DNA from: Xanthomonas albilineans
GTDB taxonomy: Bacteria > Pseudomonadota > Gammaproteobacteria > Xanthomonadales > Xanthomonadaceae
Length of the DNA: 64,000 bases
Assembly: GCF_002939705.1 (NCBI RefSeq)
Contig: NZ_MDCB01000002.1
Span: 248,001 to 312,000 of the forward strand
Direction: 5' to 3'
Of the stretch, positions 36,883 to 46,319 are shown piece by piece (position 1 is the first letter of the stretch; every line of letters starts with the position of its first letter). A program made the position numbers and the translations under genes. The notes under the pieces are model-generated. The model made no database searches. It worked only from the letters and a program-made list of their open reading frames with translations, and was not told the origin of the DNA.

Positions 36883-37281
36883 TTACTCGCCGCGGCGTTG
36901 CTTCTTCTTGTCCTTGGCCAGATTGCGACCGAATTGGTGCACGCTGTTCTTGGACAGTTCGGCATCCTGGTCGGGGAAGTAGTCGCCTTCCCAGCGGGTC
37001 ACCTGGTCGTTCTCGAAGAACACCACAAAATTCTTGATCTTGGTCCGGCCCAGCCGATCCAGCCGCTCGGTTGAGGTGTAGTCCCAGCGTTGGGCATGGA
37101 ACGGATCCGGAATCGAGGGGCTGCCCAGCAATGCACTGACCTGCTCTTTGCTCTGTCCGACCTTGAGCTGCTCGACGGCCGACTGCTTGATCAAATTGCC
37201 CTGGTAGATGGGCTGCTTGTAGATGATGCCGCAGCCAGCGGTGGACAAGGCAAGAGCGGCGACCAGCAGAAGAGTGCGCAT
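36883..37281 (-). CDS. bamE: Outer membrane assembly lipoprotein BamE (OmlA/SmpA)
   Basis: The 132-residue lipoprotein has a signal MRTLLLVAALALSTAGCGII with lipobox Cys17 and a SmpA/OmlA domain (GNLIKQSAVEQLKVGQSKEQ, LLGSPSIPDPFHAQRWDYTS). BamE is a subunit of the Bam complex that inserts outer-membrane proteins. The gene, first named omlA in Xanthomonas, is divergent from fur, 102 bases apart, and the two promoters overlap in that interval. The basic Lys-rich C-terminus (AKDKKKQRRGE) is longer than in E. coli. Confidence 0.94.
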   Translation of the reverse strand: MRTLLLVAALALSTAGCGIIYKQPIYQGNLIKQSAVEQLKVGQSKEQVSALLGSPSIPDPFHAQRWDYTSTERLDRLGRTKIKNFVVFFENDQVTRWEGDYFPDQDAELSKNSVHQFGRNLAKDKKKQRRGE

Positions 37282-37383
37282 CGGGGACAGGAATGAGGGA
37301 AATCGTGTCGATGATACACTTACAGCGACCGCCGCGACCCATCCAAGGCGGTTGGCGATAAACCAGCTATGAACGGAGACACC

Positions 37384-37806
37384 ATGGAATCCCACGATCT
37401 GCGCAAAGTCGGCTTGAAGGTCACGCATCCCCGGATGCGCATCCTCGAGCTGCTGGAGCAGAAGTCGGCGCGTCACCATATGACGGCGGAAGAAATCTAT
37501 CGTCAGTTGCTTGACCATGGCGACGAGATCGGCTTGGCCACGGTGTACCGGGTGCTGACCCAGTTCGAGGCGGCGGGGCTTGTGCTCAAGCATAACTTCG
37601 AAGGTGGGCAGGCGGTTTACGAGCTGGACCGCGGTGTCCACCACGACCACATGGTGGATGTGGATACCGGCAAGATCATTGAGTTCGAAAGCGCGGAAAT
37701 CGAGGAGTTGCAGCGCAAGATCGCTGCCGAGCACGGCTATGAACTGGAAGAGCACTCGCTGGTGCTGTACGTGCGCAGCAAGCGCTTGGGCGGCAAGAGG
37801 GGATGA
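37384..37806 (+). CDS. fur: Ferric uptake regulator Fur
   Basis: Fur represses iron-uptake genes when bound to Fe2+. The ATG at 37384 has GGAGA 4 bases upstream and gives MESHDLRKVGLKVTHPRMRI, 140 residues; the in-frame ATG at 37369 has no ribosome site. The DNA-binding helix (ATVYRVLTQFEAAGL) and metal site HHDHMVDVDTGKIIEFE are present. The structural-zinc CxxC of E. coli Fur is replaced by DVDT, as in Pseudomonas-type Fur proteins. Only one promoter region, shared with bamE, lies upstream. Confidence 0.96.
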   Translation: MESHDLRKVGLKVTHPRMRILELLEQKSARHHMTAEEIYRQLLDHGDEIGLATVYRVLTQFEAAGLVLKHNFEGGQAVYELDRGVHHDHMVDVDTGKIIEFESAEIEELQRKIAAEHGYELEEHSLVLYVRSKRLGGKRG

Positions 37807-37934
37807 GTTCGGTAGTGCGCAGCCAGTGCGGCATGTCGTGTGGCGGCATGCCCCCACTGGGCGTAGAGCGCCGATGAGGTTGGCCTGCCGTGCCTCGATG
37901 CGTCTACGCCGTGACGCGGTGTGTCCCGTGTGCG

Positions 37935-39602
37935 TTAGCCGACGCTGAGCAGTAGCCGCTTGGCTGCCGCGCGTGCTTCCTTGCTGACTTCAACACCACC
38001 GAGCATCCGTGCCAGTTCTTCTTCGCGCTGGCGCGGTTCCAGCAGTTCCACCGCGCTCTGGGTCATGCCCTCGACCGGTGCCTTGCTGACCCGGTAATGG
38101 GCATGACCCTGCGCCGCGACCTGCGGCAGATGCGTCACGCACAGGACCTGACGCTGCTCGCCCAGCGCGCGCAACTTCTTGCCGACGATATCGGCGACTG
38201 CGCCGCCGATGCCCGAGTCCACTTCGTCGAAGACCATGGTCGGGACCGCGTCCAGACCCAGTGCGGCGACCTCGATCGCCAGCGAGATGCGCGAGAGTTC
38301 GCCGCCGGAAGCGACTTTGCGCAAAGCGCGAGGTGGCTGTCCGGCATTGGCGGCGACTAGGAATTCGACCCGTTCGGCCCCGGTCGGATCGGGTCGTTCG
38401 CTCTCGTGCGGTTCGAGCTGGATCAGGAAATGCCCCCCGCCCATGCCGAGTTCGCCGATCAGTGCGGTGGTGTCGCGCGACAGCGCTTGCGCGCCACGCG
38501 CGCGGGTGGCGGTCAACGCGGTCGCGGCTTCGCGCCAAGCCTGCGCGGCCTGCGCGATCTCTGCGTCGAGCCCGTCCAAGCGCTCACCGGTACCGCGCAG
38601 GCTCTCCACTTCGGCGAGCAGTGCGTCGCGATGTGCGCTCAGCGCCTCCATGCCGATCCGGTGTTTGCGTGCCAGGTCGTGTAGGCGACCGAGCTTGCGT
38701 TCCATGTCCTCGAACTGCGCGGGGTCGGCATCGAGGTCGTCGCGCGTCCGTTCGAGCAATGTCAGCGCTTCTTCCAGTTGGATGCTGGCACTGTCGATCA
38801 GTGCCTGGACCTCGCTCAGGCGCGGGTCGTATTCGCCGACCTTGTCCAGTGCATGGCGGGTCTGCTGCAACAGTTCCAGTGCCGCCGGTGTGTCGTCCCC
38901 GTTGAGCCATTGTGCAGCGCTCTCGCAGGCCGCGATCAACGCGGCAGCATGGGCCTGGCGACGGTGGTTAGCGTCCAGCGTCGCGATTGCCGCCGGGTCC
39001 AGATCCTCGCGCTGCAGTTCGTTCAATTGATGCTGCAGGAAGCCGATGCGGTCGGAGACGTCGCCCTGTGCCAGCAGGGTCTCGCGCTCGGTCAGCAGTG
39101 CTTGCCAGCGCATGGCGGTGCTGCGCACCATGGTGCGCTCGGTCTCGTTGCGGGCGTAGGCGTCGAGCAGACCGAGCTGGCTGCTGCGCGAAAGCAGCGC
39201 CTGGTGTTCGTGCTGGCCGTGGATCTCCACCAGGTGACCGGCAAGTTCGGCCAGTTGCGTCAATGTCACCGGACGTCCGTTGATCCAGGCGCGGGAACCA
39301 CCGTCAGCACGGATCACCCGGCGCAGCTGGCAGTGCGCGTCGTCGTCCAGTTCGTTCTCGCGCAGCCAAGTGCGCGCCGGGGCGGTGGCGGGGAGGCTGA
39401 ATTCGGCCGACAGTTCGGCGCGCTCGGCGCCGTGGCGGACCACGCCGCTGTCGGCGCGCAACCCGGACAGGAAACCGAGCGCATCCACCATCAGCGACTT
39501 GCCGGCCCCGGTTTCACCGGACACCACGGTCATGCCGGGGCCCAATTCCAGTTCGGTGCCGCGGACGACGGCGAAATCCTTGATCGAAAGGTGTTTGAGC
39601 AT
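37935..39602 (-). CDS. recN: DNA repair protein RecN
   Basis: The 555-residue SMC-like ATPase acts in double-strand break repair. Walker A (VVSGETGAGKSLMVDALGFL, residues ~28-47), a long central coiled-coil region (~150-370), the signature motif VASGGELSRISLAIE and Walker B MVFDEVDSGIGGAV are in the expected order and the length matches the family. It is divergent from hrcA. No LexA-type box is recognised in the 111 bases between them. Confidence 0.96.
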   Translation of the reverse strand: MLKHLSIKDFAVVRGTELELGPGMTVVSGETGAGKSLMVDALGFLSGLRADSGVVRHGAERAELSAEFSLPATAPARTWLRENELDDDAHCQLRRVIRADGGSRAWINGRPVTLTQLAELAGHLVEIHGQHEHQALLSRSSQLGLLDAYARNETERTMVRSTAMRWQALLTERETLLAQGDVSDRIGFLQHQLNELQREDLDPAAIATLDANHRRQAHAAALIAACESAAQWLNGDDTPAALELLQQTRHALDKVGEYDPRLSEVQALIDSASIQLEEALTLLERTRDDLDADPAQFEDMERKLGRLHDLARKHRIGMEALSAHRDALLAEVESLRGTGERLDGLDAEIAQAAQAWREAATALTATRARGAQALSRDTTALIGELGMGGGHFLIQLEPHESERPDPTGAERVEFLVAANAGQPPRALRKVASGGELSRISLAIEVAALGLDAVPTMVFDEVDSGIGGAVADIVGKKLRALGEQRQVLCVTHLPQVAAQGHAHYRVSKAPVEGMTQSAVELLEPRQREEELARMLGGVEVSKEARAAAKRLLLSVG

Positions 39603-39713
39603 GGGGTCTATATCCAGGGCCGCGCAACGCTAGCATGCGCGGGTAGGTAGGCCAATGACTTGCCAAGCGGCCAGGCAACCATTATCTAGTGTCTAGTCTC
39701 ACGGGTTGATTCC

Positions 39714-40772
39714 ATGCCTGCCTCGCCGTTGCAGTCCGCCCTCGATCCGCGTGCCCGGCAATTGCTGCGCACCTTGATCTCGCGTTACATCCGTGACGGC
39801 GAGCCGGTCGGTTCGCAGACGTTGGCCCGCCATGCCGGGCTGGACGTGAGCCCGGCGACGATCCGCAACATCCTGGCCGACCTCGAAGACGCCGGCCTGC
39901 TCAGCTCGCCGCACACGTCGGCCGGGCGCGTGCCCACTGCCACCGGTTATCGGGTATTCGTCGACAGTCTGGTGCAGATGCGCCCGCCTGCCGAGGACGA
40001 AGTGGCGCGGCTGCGCGCGGAGATGGCCAATGCCGCCGGTACCCAAGCGCTGCTCGGTAGCGCCTCGGAGTTGCTGTCGGCGATGACCCATTTCGTCGGC
40101 GTGGTCAGTGCGCCCAAGCGCGAGCAGTTCGCGTTCCGGCACATCGACTTCGTGCCGCTGGATGCGCGGCGCGTGCTGGCGATCCTGGTGTTCGCCGACA
40201 ATGAAGTGCAAAACCGGGTGATCGAGCCGCGCAAGGCCTACGAGCCGGCGGAACTGGAACGTGTCGCCAATTATCTGAACGCCCATTTCGCCGGGCGCGC
40301 CCTGGCCGACATCCGCGCCAGCCTGTTGCGCGACCTGCGCCGCGCACGCGACGCGATGGAACAATTGCTTGCCCACAGTGTTGAATTGGCCGAACAAGCG
40401 CTGGCCCCGGTCGGCGACGATGTCGTGCTGGCCGGGCAGACCAAGCTGATGGGGGTGCAGGATCTGTCGGACTTGGAGCGGTTGCGCGAACTGTTCGAGG
40501 TTTTCGCCAGCAAGCGCGAAATCCTGCAACTGCTGGAGCGCACCATCCGTGCCCCAGGGGTGCGCATCTTCATCGGCGAGGAGACCGGCATGGTGCCTCT
40601 GGAGAGCGTGTCGCTGGTGACGGCGCCCTACATGGCCGGTGGTCAGGTGCTTGGCGTGCTGGGGGTGATCGGCCCCAAGCGCATGGACTACGACCGGGTC
40701 ATCCCGCTGGTGCAGATCGCCGCCGAGGTGCTGGGTGCAAGGCTCGACCCGGCTCCGTCTGATGAACGTTGA
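39714..40772 (+). CDS. hrcA: Heat-inducible transcriptional repressor HrcA
   Basis: The 352-residue repressor has the N-terminal winged helix (LDPRARQLLRTLISRYIRDG, GLDVSPATIRNILADLEDAG) and the HrcA domain with FIGEETGMVPLESVSLVTAP near the C-terminus. HrcA normally binds CIRCE (TTAGCACTC-N9-GAGTGCTAA). I see no CIRCE upstream of hrcA, grpE or dnaK here; it may lie at groESL outside the window. First gene of hrcA-grpE-dnaK-dnaJ. Confidence 0.96.
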   Translation: MPASPLQSALDPRARQLLRTLISRYIRDGEPVGSQTLARHAGLDVSPATIRNILADLEDAGLLSSPHTSAGRVPTATGYRVFVDSLVQMRPPAEDEVARLRAEMANAAGTQALLGSASELLSAMTHFVGVVSAPKREQFAFRHIDFVPLDARRVLAILVFADNEVQNRVIEPRKAYEPAELERVANYLNAHFAGRALADIRASLLRDLRRARDAMEQLLAHSVELAEQALAPVGDDVVLAGQTKLMGVQDLSDLERLRELFEVFASKREILQLLERTIRAPGVRIFIGEETGMVPLESVSLVTAPYMAGGQVLGVLGVIGPKRMDYDRVIPLVQIAAEVLGARLDPAPSDER

Positions 40773-40863
40773 CGGTCGGCGCGGTTAGCCCTTGTCGATC
40801 AGGCCTTCTGCTGTGCGCTATCGCTTCTATCTCCCGTTCCGCCCTTTCCCTGCAACACAGCAT

Positions 40864-40890
40864 CTTGAATCCTTGCGCATCGCCCACATT
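40864..40890 (+). promoter_or_regulatory. Sigma-32-like promoter upstream of grpE
   Basis: CTTGAA (40864-40869) and CCCACATT (40883-40890) are 13 bases apart, close to the sigma-32 consensus CTTGAAA / CCCCATnT. The grpE ATG is about 50 bases downstream. Confidence 0.65.
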
Positions 40891-40940
40891 AGGTGGTCCG
40901 GTAGCGCGGGTGTACCTCCCGCCAGGGACACAGACCAGAC

Positions 40941-41462
40941 ATGAGCCAAGATCACCCCGAATTCGATTCTGAACATCTGACCGAGGCGCAACAGCCTGCG
41001 ACCGATCCGCTACAGGCGGAGTTGGAGACGCTGCGCAGCGAACTGGCCCTGGTCAAGGCCGATGCCCTGCGCGAACGGGCCGACCTGGAAAATCAGCGCA
41101 AGCGCATCGCGCGCGATGTGGAGCAGGCGCGTAAGTTCGCCAACGAGCGTCTGCTCGGCGACTTATTGCCGGTGTTCGACAGCCTGGATGCGGGGCTGAC
41201 CGCCGCCGGCAGCGAATCCAGTCCGCTGCGCGATGGTCTGGAACTGACCTACAAGCAACTGCTCAAGGTCGCTGCCGACAATGGATTGACCCTGCTCGAC
41301 CCGGCTGGGCAGCCGTTCGACCCCGAGCACCACCAGGCAATCAGTGAGGCCGAGGTAGAGGGCGTCGCTCCGGGACACGTGATTCAGGTATTCCAGAAAG
41401 GCTACCTGCTCAACGAGCGCCTGCTGCGTCCAGCCCTGGTGGTGGTGGCCAAGCACGATTGA
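40941..41462 (+). CDS. grpE: Nucleotide exchange factor GrpE
   Basis: The 173-residue cochaperone releases ADP from DnaK. It has an acidic N-terminus, a long helix ([20 protein letters not shown]) and the GrpE signature region [20 protein letters not shown], ending in [20 protein letters not shown] and the VVVAKHD tail. It lies 168 bases after hrcA and 149 before dnaK, with sigma-32-like promoters on both sides. Confidence 0.97.
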   Translation: MSQDHPEFDSEHLTEAQQPATDPLQAELETLRSELALVKADALRERADLENQRKRIARDVEQARKFANERLLGDLLPVFDSLDAGLTAAGSESSPLRDGLELTYKQLLKVAADNGLTLLDPAGQPFDPEHHQAISEAEVEGVAPGHVIQVFQKGYLLNERLLRPALVVVAKHD

Positions 41463-41529
41463 GCGCGGCTACCGCCTGCGCATGAACCGGATGCGGCGGT
41501 GGCGGTAGAACGCAAATTTGCGGCGATGG

Positions 41530-41557
41530 CTTGAATGATCTGCGGCCATCCCTATAT
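41530..41557 (+). promoter_or_regulatory. Sigma-32-like promoter upstream of dnaK
   Basis: CTTGAA (41530-41535) and CCCTATAT (41550-41557) are 14 bases apart, matching the heat-shock promoter pattern. It would give dnaK its own heat-inducible transcript in addition to readthrough from grpE. Confidence 0.6.
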
Positions 41558-41611
41558 CCGAACCAGACCCCCGGCACAGGCCGGACACACGACATTTCAG
41601 GAGTCATTCCA

Positions 41612-43534
41612 ATGGGCAAGATCATCGGCATCGACCTGGGCACGACCAATTCGTGCGTGGCGATCATGGACGGCGGCAAGGCTCGCGTCATCGAGAATTC
41701 CGAGGGCGACCGCACCACGCCTTCGATCGTCGCCTACACCAAGGACGGCGAAGTGTTGGTGGGCGCCTCGGCCAAGCGCCAGGCGGTGACCAACCCGAAG
41801 AACACCTTCCATGCGGTCAAGCGTCTGATCGGCCGCAAGTTCGGCGATGCCGAAGTGCAGAAGGACATCGGCCTGGTGCCTTACGCCATCGCTCAGCACG
41901 ACAACGGCGATGCCTGGGTGGCCACTGCCGACGGACGCAAGCTGGCGCCGCAGGAAATTTCCGCGCAGGTGCTGGAAAAGATGAAAAAGACCGCCGAGGC
42001 GTTCCTTGGCGAGAAGGTGACCGAAGCGGTCATCACCGTGCCGGCGTACTTCAACGATAGCCAGCGTCAGGCGACCAAGGACGCCGGTCGCATCGCTGGC
42101 CTGGACGTCAAGCGCATCATCAACGAGCCTACGGCGGCGGCGCTGGCCTATGGCTTGGACAAGGCTCACGGCGGTGATCGCAAGATTGCCGTGTACGACC
42201 TGGGTGGCGGCACCTTCGACGTGTCGATCATCGAAATCGCCAATGTCGACGGCGAGAAGCAGTTCGAAGTGCTGGCCACCAATGGCGACACCTTCCTGGG
42301 TGGCGAGGATTTCGACAAGCGCGTCATCGACTATCTGGTGGACGAGTTCAACAAAGATCAAGGCATCGATCTGCGCAAGGATCCGTTGGCGCTACAGCGC
42401 CTGAAGGATGCCGCCGAGCGTGCCAAGATCGAACTCTCGTCCTCGCAGCAGACCGAAGTCAACTTGCCTTACGTCACCGCCGACGCGTCGGGTCCGAAGC
42501 ATCTGAACATCAAGCTGACCCGGGCCAAGCTCGAGGCGCTGGTGGAAGATCTGGTCAAGCGCACCATCGATCCGTGCCGCACCGCGTTGAACGATGCCGG
42601 CTTGCGCGCCAGCGACATCACCGAGGTGATCCTGGTCGGTGGCCAGACCCGCATGCCCAAGGTGCAGCAGGCCGTGGCCGAGTTCTTCGGCAAGGATCCG
42701 CGCAAGGACGTCAACCCGGACGAGGCCGTGGCGTTGGGCGCGGCGATCCAGGGCGGTGTGCTGGCCGGCGACGTCAAGGACGTCTTGCTGCTCGACGTGA
42801 CGCCGCTGAGCCTGGGGATCGAGACCCTGGGTGGCGTGTTCACCAAGATCATCGAGAAGAACACCACCATCCCGACCAAGGCCGCGCAGGTGTTCTCCAC
42901 TGCCGAGGACAATCAGTCGGCAGTGACCGTGCATGTGCTGCAGGGCGAGCGCGAACAGGCTCGCTATAACAAGTCTTTGGCCAAGTTTGATCTGTCCGGC
43001 ATTGAGCCGGCGCCGCGTGGCCTGCCGCAAGTGGAGGTGTCCTTCGACATCGACGCCAACGGCATCTTGCACGTGTCGGCCAAGGACAAGAAGACCAACA
43101 AGGAACAGAAGGTCGAGATCAAGGCCGGGTCGGGTCTGTCGGACGCGGAAATCCAGCGCATGGTCGCCGATGCCGAAGCCAATCGCGAGGAAGACAAGAA
43201 GTTCCACGAGTTGGTGCAGGCGCGCAACCAGGCCGACGGCCTGATCCACTCCACGCGCAGCGCGATCGCCGAGCACGGCAGCAAGGTTGGCGGCGACGTG
43301 ATTGGCAAGGTCGAAGCCGCACTGGCCGATCTGGAAACCGCGATGAAGGGCGAGGATAAGAGCCAGATCGAGGCCAAGAGCAAAACGTTGGAGGAGGTCG
43401 GCCAGTCGTTGTACGCGGCTGCGGCGGCCGGCGAGCAGCCGTCGGGCGCCAGTGCGGGTGGTGCGCATGCGTCCTCGTCGGCCGATGACGTGGTCGATGC
43501 CGAGTTTACCGAAGTCAAGGACGGCAAGAAGTAA
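41612..43534 (+). CDS. dnaK: Molecular chaperone DnaK (Hsp70)
   Basis: The 640-residue Hsp70 begins [20 protein letters not shown] with CAGGAG upstream of ATG 41612. The three Hsp70 signatures are present ([38 protein letters not shown]), with the interdomain linker [20 protein letters not shown] near residue 385 and a C-terminal lid ending in acidic [13 protein letters not shown], typical of DnaK. It works with GrpE and DnaJ encoded on either side. Confidence 0.98.
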   Translation: MGKIIGIDLGTTNSCVAIMDGGKARVIENSEGDRTTPSIVAYTKDGEVLVGASAKRQAVTNPKNTFHAVKRLIGRKFGDAEVQKDIGLVPYAIAQHDNGDAWVATADGRKLAPQEISAQVLEKMKKTAEAFLGEKVTEAVITVPAYFNDSQRQATKDAGRIAGLDVKRIINEPTAAALAYGLDKAHGGDRKIAVYDLGGGTFDVSIIEIANVDGEKQFEVLATNGDTFLGGEDFDKRVIDYLVDEFNKDQGIDLRKDPLALQRLKDAAERAKIELSSSQQTEVNLPYVTADASGPKHLNIKLTRAKLEALVEDLVKRTIDPCRTALNDAGLRASDITEVILVGGQTRMPKVQQAVAEFFGKDPRKDVNPDEAVALGAAIQGGVLAGDVKDVLLLDVTPLSLGIETLGGVFTKIIEKNTTIPTKAAQVFSTAEDNQSAVTVHVLQGEREQARYNKSLAKFDLSGIEPAPRGLPQVEVSFDIDANGILHVSAKDKKTNKEQKVEIKAGSGLSDAEIQRMVADAEANREEDKKFHELVQARNQADGLIHSTRSAIAEHGSKVGGDVIGKVEAALADLETAMKGEDKSQIEAKSKTLEEVGQSLYAAAAAGEQPSGASAGGAHASSSADDVVDAEFTEVKDGKK

Positions 43535-43543
43535 GGCCCGGAA

Positions 43544-43584
43544 GCGGGACCCGGGGCCCGGCAGGGGGACTTGCCGGGTCCCGC
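43544..43584 (+). terminator. Strong hairpin between dnaK and dnaJ
   Basis: GCGGGACCCGG (43544-43554) and CCGGGTCCCGC (43574-43584) form a perfect 11-bp GC stem around a 19-nt loop, 9 bases after the dnaK stop. There is no T-tract, so it is more likely a processing or attenuation hairpin that lowers dnaJ expression relative to dnaK. A related CCGGGTCCCG block recurs near 43650. Confidence 0.55.
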
Positions 43585-43683
43585 TGCTGTCCGGGTCCGG
43601 GGTTTCGTATCGCCTGGAGTGATTAACGTGTACCAATCTTTCGCCATGCCGGGTCCCGTGTCCCGCGTCCGGAGCCACGACCA

Positions 43684-44814
43684 ATGAGCAAACGCGATTA
43701 TTACGAAGTGTTGGGTGTGGCCCGCACTGCCAGCGACGACGATCTGAAGAAGGCGTATCGGCGTTGCGCGATGAAGTACCACCCTGACCGCAATCCGGGC
43801 GACCAGGCCGCCGAGGCCGCATTCAAAGAATGTAAGGAAGCCTACGAAGTGCTGTCCGACGGCAGCAAGCGGCGGATGTACGACACGCACGGTCATGCGG
43901 CCTTCGAACATGGCATGGGCGGGATGGGCGGCGGTCCCGGCGGCGCGGATATGGGCGATATCTTCGGCGATATCTTCGGCAACATTTTCGGCGGTGTCGG
44001 TGCGGGCGCGCGCGCGACGCGGCGTGGTGCCGATATTGGCTACGTGCTGGAACTGGATCTGGAAGACGCGGTGATCGGTATCGAGCGGCGCATCGAGATC
44101 CCGACCTTGGCCGAGTGCGAGCATTGCCATGGCAGTGGTTCGGAAGATGGCAAAGTCGAAACCTGTGGCACCTGTAATGGGCGTGGTCAGGTGCGTATCC
44201 AGCGCGGTATCTTTGCCATGCAGCAAACCTGTCCGCATTGCGGCGGGCGTGGTCACATCATAAAAAACCCGTGCGTGGTGTGTCATGGTGCCGGGCGGGT
44301 GCAAGAGACCAAAGTCTTGTCGGTCAAGATTCCTGCTGGCGTGGACAACGGCGACCGTATCCGTCTGTCCGGCGAGGGCGAGGCAGGCCCGGCCGGTACC
44401 CCGCCAGGCGACCTGTACGTGGAGGTGCGGGTGCGCGAGCATCCGATCTTCAAGCGCGACGGCGATGATCTGCATTGCGAAGTGCCGATCCGCATCTCGC
44501 AGGCCGCACTGGGCGACATCGTGCGTGTGGCGACTCTGGGCGGCGAAGCCGAGATCCGCATTCCCGCCGAGACCCAGACCGGCAAGCTATTCCGCCTGCG
44601 CGGCAAGGGTGTGCGTTCGGTGCGCAGCCGCGGCGAAGGCGATCTGTACTGTCGCGTGGTGGTCGAGACCCCGGTCAACCTCACTGCCGACCAGCGCAAG
44701 CTGCTTGAGCAGTTCGAAGCGACTTTCACTGGTGAGGACGCGCGCAAGCATTCGCCGAAGTCGGCGACCTTCATCGATGGGGTGAAGGGGTTCTGGGATC
44801 GGATGACCTCCTAG
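43684..44814 (+). CDS. dnaJ: Chaperone protein DnaJ
   Basis: The 376-residue Hsp40 has the J domain ([20 protein letters not shown], with the HPD motif in [10 protein letters not shown] at ~33), a Gly/Phe-rich linker ([17 protein letters not shown]), four CxxCxGxG zinc repeats ([32 protein letters not shown]) and the C-terminal substrate domains. It stimulates DnaK ATPase. Last gene of the heat-shock cluster. Confidence 0.98.
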   Translation: MSKRDYYEVLGVARTASDDDLKKAYRRCAMKYHPDRNPGDQAAEAAFKECKEAYEVLSDGSKRRMYDTHGHAAFEHGMGGMGGGPGGADMGDIFGDIFGNIFGGVGAGARATRRGADIGYVLELDLEDAVIGIERRIEIPTLAECEHCHGSGSEDGKVETCGTCNGRGQVRIQRGIFAMQQTCPHCGGRGHIIKNPCVVCHGAGRVQETKVLSVKIPAGVDNGDRIRLSGEGEAGPAGTPPGDLYVEVRVREHPIFKRDGDDLHCEVPIRISQAALGDIVRVATLGGEAEIRIPAETQTGKLFRLRGKGVRSVRSRGEGDLYCRVVVETPVNLTADQRKLLEQFEATFTGEDARKHSPKSATFIDGVKGFWDRMTS

Positions 44815-45066
44815 CGGAGCCGATTCAGAGGTTTCTCACGAATCCGCTGCTGCATGGCGGTTCTGTTGTGTTTGGTCGTCACCGCGGCGTCAGTTGCGAT
44901 GTCTGCACCGACTGAAGCCGCAGCGTGGGCTGGCTCCACAAACCAGCCGCGATGCCTGGCTGAGGCACTGTAGTTGTTGCATCTGCAGCGTGTCGTTTTT
45001 TACCAAATCGTGTGATCTCAATGCGACACGCGCATGGCTGTCTGCAGTTCCTCCAGATCCCGACGC
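44815..45066. other. Intergenic region after dnaJ
   Basis: It contains a small GGCTGG...CCAGCC dyad near 44927-44944 and a TTTTTT run at about 44995-45000, but stem and T-run are too far apart for a clear terminator. No RNA gene is recognised. Confidence 0.3.
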
Positions 45067-45072
45067 TACACT
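45067..45072 (+). promoter_or_regulatory. -10 hexamer 6 nt before the tyrA-coupled mini-ORF
   Basis: TACACT ends 6 bases before ATG 45079, predicting transcription start at the initiator A and a leaderless mRNA for the 41-codon ORF and tyrA. Confidence 0.45.
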
Positions 45073-45078
45073 AGCGCG

Positions 45079-45204
45079 ATGAACGCATCCACCGAGCGTC
45101 ATCTTCTTCATGAGCGTCGCCAACGGCCCGATGGGCCGGTTCCGGTCGACGTCATCTCCATCCAGTCGCCGTTGTTGCGGTTCGCCGCCGGGCGTGCGCA
45201 GTGA
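45079..45204 (+). CDS. 41-residue ORF translationally coupled to prephenate dehydrogenase
   Basis: ATG 45079 opens 41 codons (MNASTERHLLHERRQRPDGP, then VPVDVISIQSPLLRFAAGRA, Gln, stop). Its TGA overlaps the GTG start of tyrA (GTGA at 45201-45204), the usual sign of coupled translation. It is not rich in Tyr or Phe codons, so it is not an obvious attenuation leader, and does not resemble a chorismate mutase domain. It may be a real small protein or a device that loads ribosomes onto tyrA. Confidence 0.5.
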   Translation: MNASTERHLLHERRQRPDGPVPVDVISIQSPLLRFAAGRAQ

Positions 45205-46319
45205 GTAGCCTGTTGCATCCGGTTGTCGGCATCGTGGGGAGTGCGGGTGCTTATGGTCGCTGGCTGAGTTGCTTTTTTCGCGAGCGCATGCAGTTGGAGG
45301 TCGTGGGCCACGATCCGACCGATCCGCAGTCCTGCGACCCGGACACGCTGCTGCAACGCGCGCAGGTGTTGATCTTCTCGGTGCCCATCCGGCACACGCC
45401 GGCGCTGATCGGTGAGTACGTGCAGCGTGCCGCTGGACGTGAACGCGGACAACTCTGGCTCGACGTGACTTCAGTCAAGCGTGAACCCGTCGCGGCGATG
45501 CTCGCCTCGCAGGCGGACGTGGCCGGGTTGCACCCGATGACCGCGCCGCCGAAGTCGCCCACGCTCAAGGGGCGGGTGCTGGTGGTGTGCGAGGCGCGGG
45601 TGGCGCAGTGGCAGTCGTGGCTGCAACACCTGTGCGCCGCGTTGGAAGCCGAATGCGTGTGGACCACCCCCGACCACCACGACCGGGTGATGGCCCTGGT
45701 GCAGGCAATGGTCCATGCCAGTCATCTGGCGCAGGCGGGTGTGTTGCGCGAGCACGCGCCGACACTGGGATCGTTGCAGGCGTTGCTGCCTTATCGCTCA
45801 GCCTCGTTCGAGCTGGATACGGCGATCATCGCGCGCATCCTGGCGCTGAATCCGGCCATTTACGAAGACATCCAATTCGGTAATCCGCATGTTGGCGCTG
45901 TGCTGGATGGATTGATCGCGCAATTGTCGCGGTTGCGCGCGCAGGTCGCCCGTGGCGACGATGCCGCGCGAGCGCAGTTCCGTGCCGACTTCCTCGACGC
46001 CAACCGCCATGCGCTGGGGGCAGCGGCGATTGCCCAGGGCAATTACAGCTACGAGCGAGTCGGTTATCTGCTGGCCGATCTCACCGAGCAACTCACGCTC
46101 AGCGTCTATCTTCCGCATGACCGTGCCGGCTCGCTGCGGACCCTGCTGTATGTGTTCGAGCGCCATCTGGTGAATCTGGCATCGATTCATTCTTCGCGTA
46201 CCCCCGCAGGCGAGTTGCATTTCCGTCTGAGTTTCGATCCGGCCACCGAGGCTGTCGCATTACAGGCTGCGGCTGCAGAAATCGATGCCAGCGGCATCGG
46301 TCGGGTATTGGCGGATTGA
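45201..46319 (+). CDS. tyrA: Prephenate dehydrogenase
   Basis: From GTG 45201 the 372-residue protein oxidatively decarboxylates prephenate to 4-hydroxyphenylpyruvate, towards tyrosine. It has the nucleotide-binding loop VGIVGSAGAYGRW near residue 10, LWLDVTSVKREPVAAM, and the substrate motif GLHPMTAPPKSPTLKGR near 112. The helical dimerisation region follows, and the last ~75 residues (RTLLYVFERHLVNLASIHSS) look like an ACT-type regulatory module. No fused chorismate mutase is present, in contrast to enteric TyrA; that activity comes from PheA at 16.6 kb. Confidence 0.88.
   Translation: MSSLLHPVVGIVGSAGAYGRWLSCFFRERMQLEVVGHDPTDPQSCDPDTLLQRAQVLIFSVPIRHTPALIGEYVQRAAGRERGQLWLDVTSVKREPVAAMLASQADVAGLHPMTAPPKSPTLKGRVLVVCEARVAQWQSWLQHLCAALEAECVWTTPDHHDRVMALVQAMVHASHLAQAGVLREHAPTLGSLQALLPYRSASFELDTAIIARILALNPAIYEDIQFGNPHVGAVLDGLIAQLSRLRAQVARGDDAARAQFRADFLDANRHALGAAAIAQGNYSYERVGYLLADLTEQLTLSVYLPHDRAGSLRTLLYVFERHLVNLASIHSSRTPAGELHFRLSFDPATEAVALQAAAAEIDASGIGRVLAD

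Noticed and set aside
39603-39713. Search for a CIRCE element upstream of hrcA (also grpE and dnaK)
   Set aside because: No TTAGCACTC-N9-GAGTGCTAA-like dyad is present; sigma-32-like promoters are found instead.
42392-43822. A 476-codon minus-strand frame across dnaK and the start of dnaJ
   Set aside because: Antisense to dnaK, with His/Arg/Leu-biased composition and no family resemblance.
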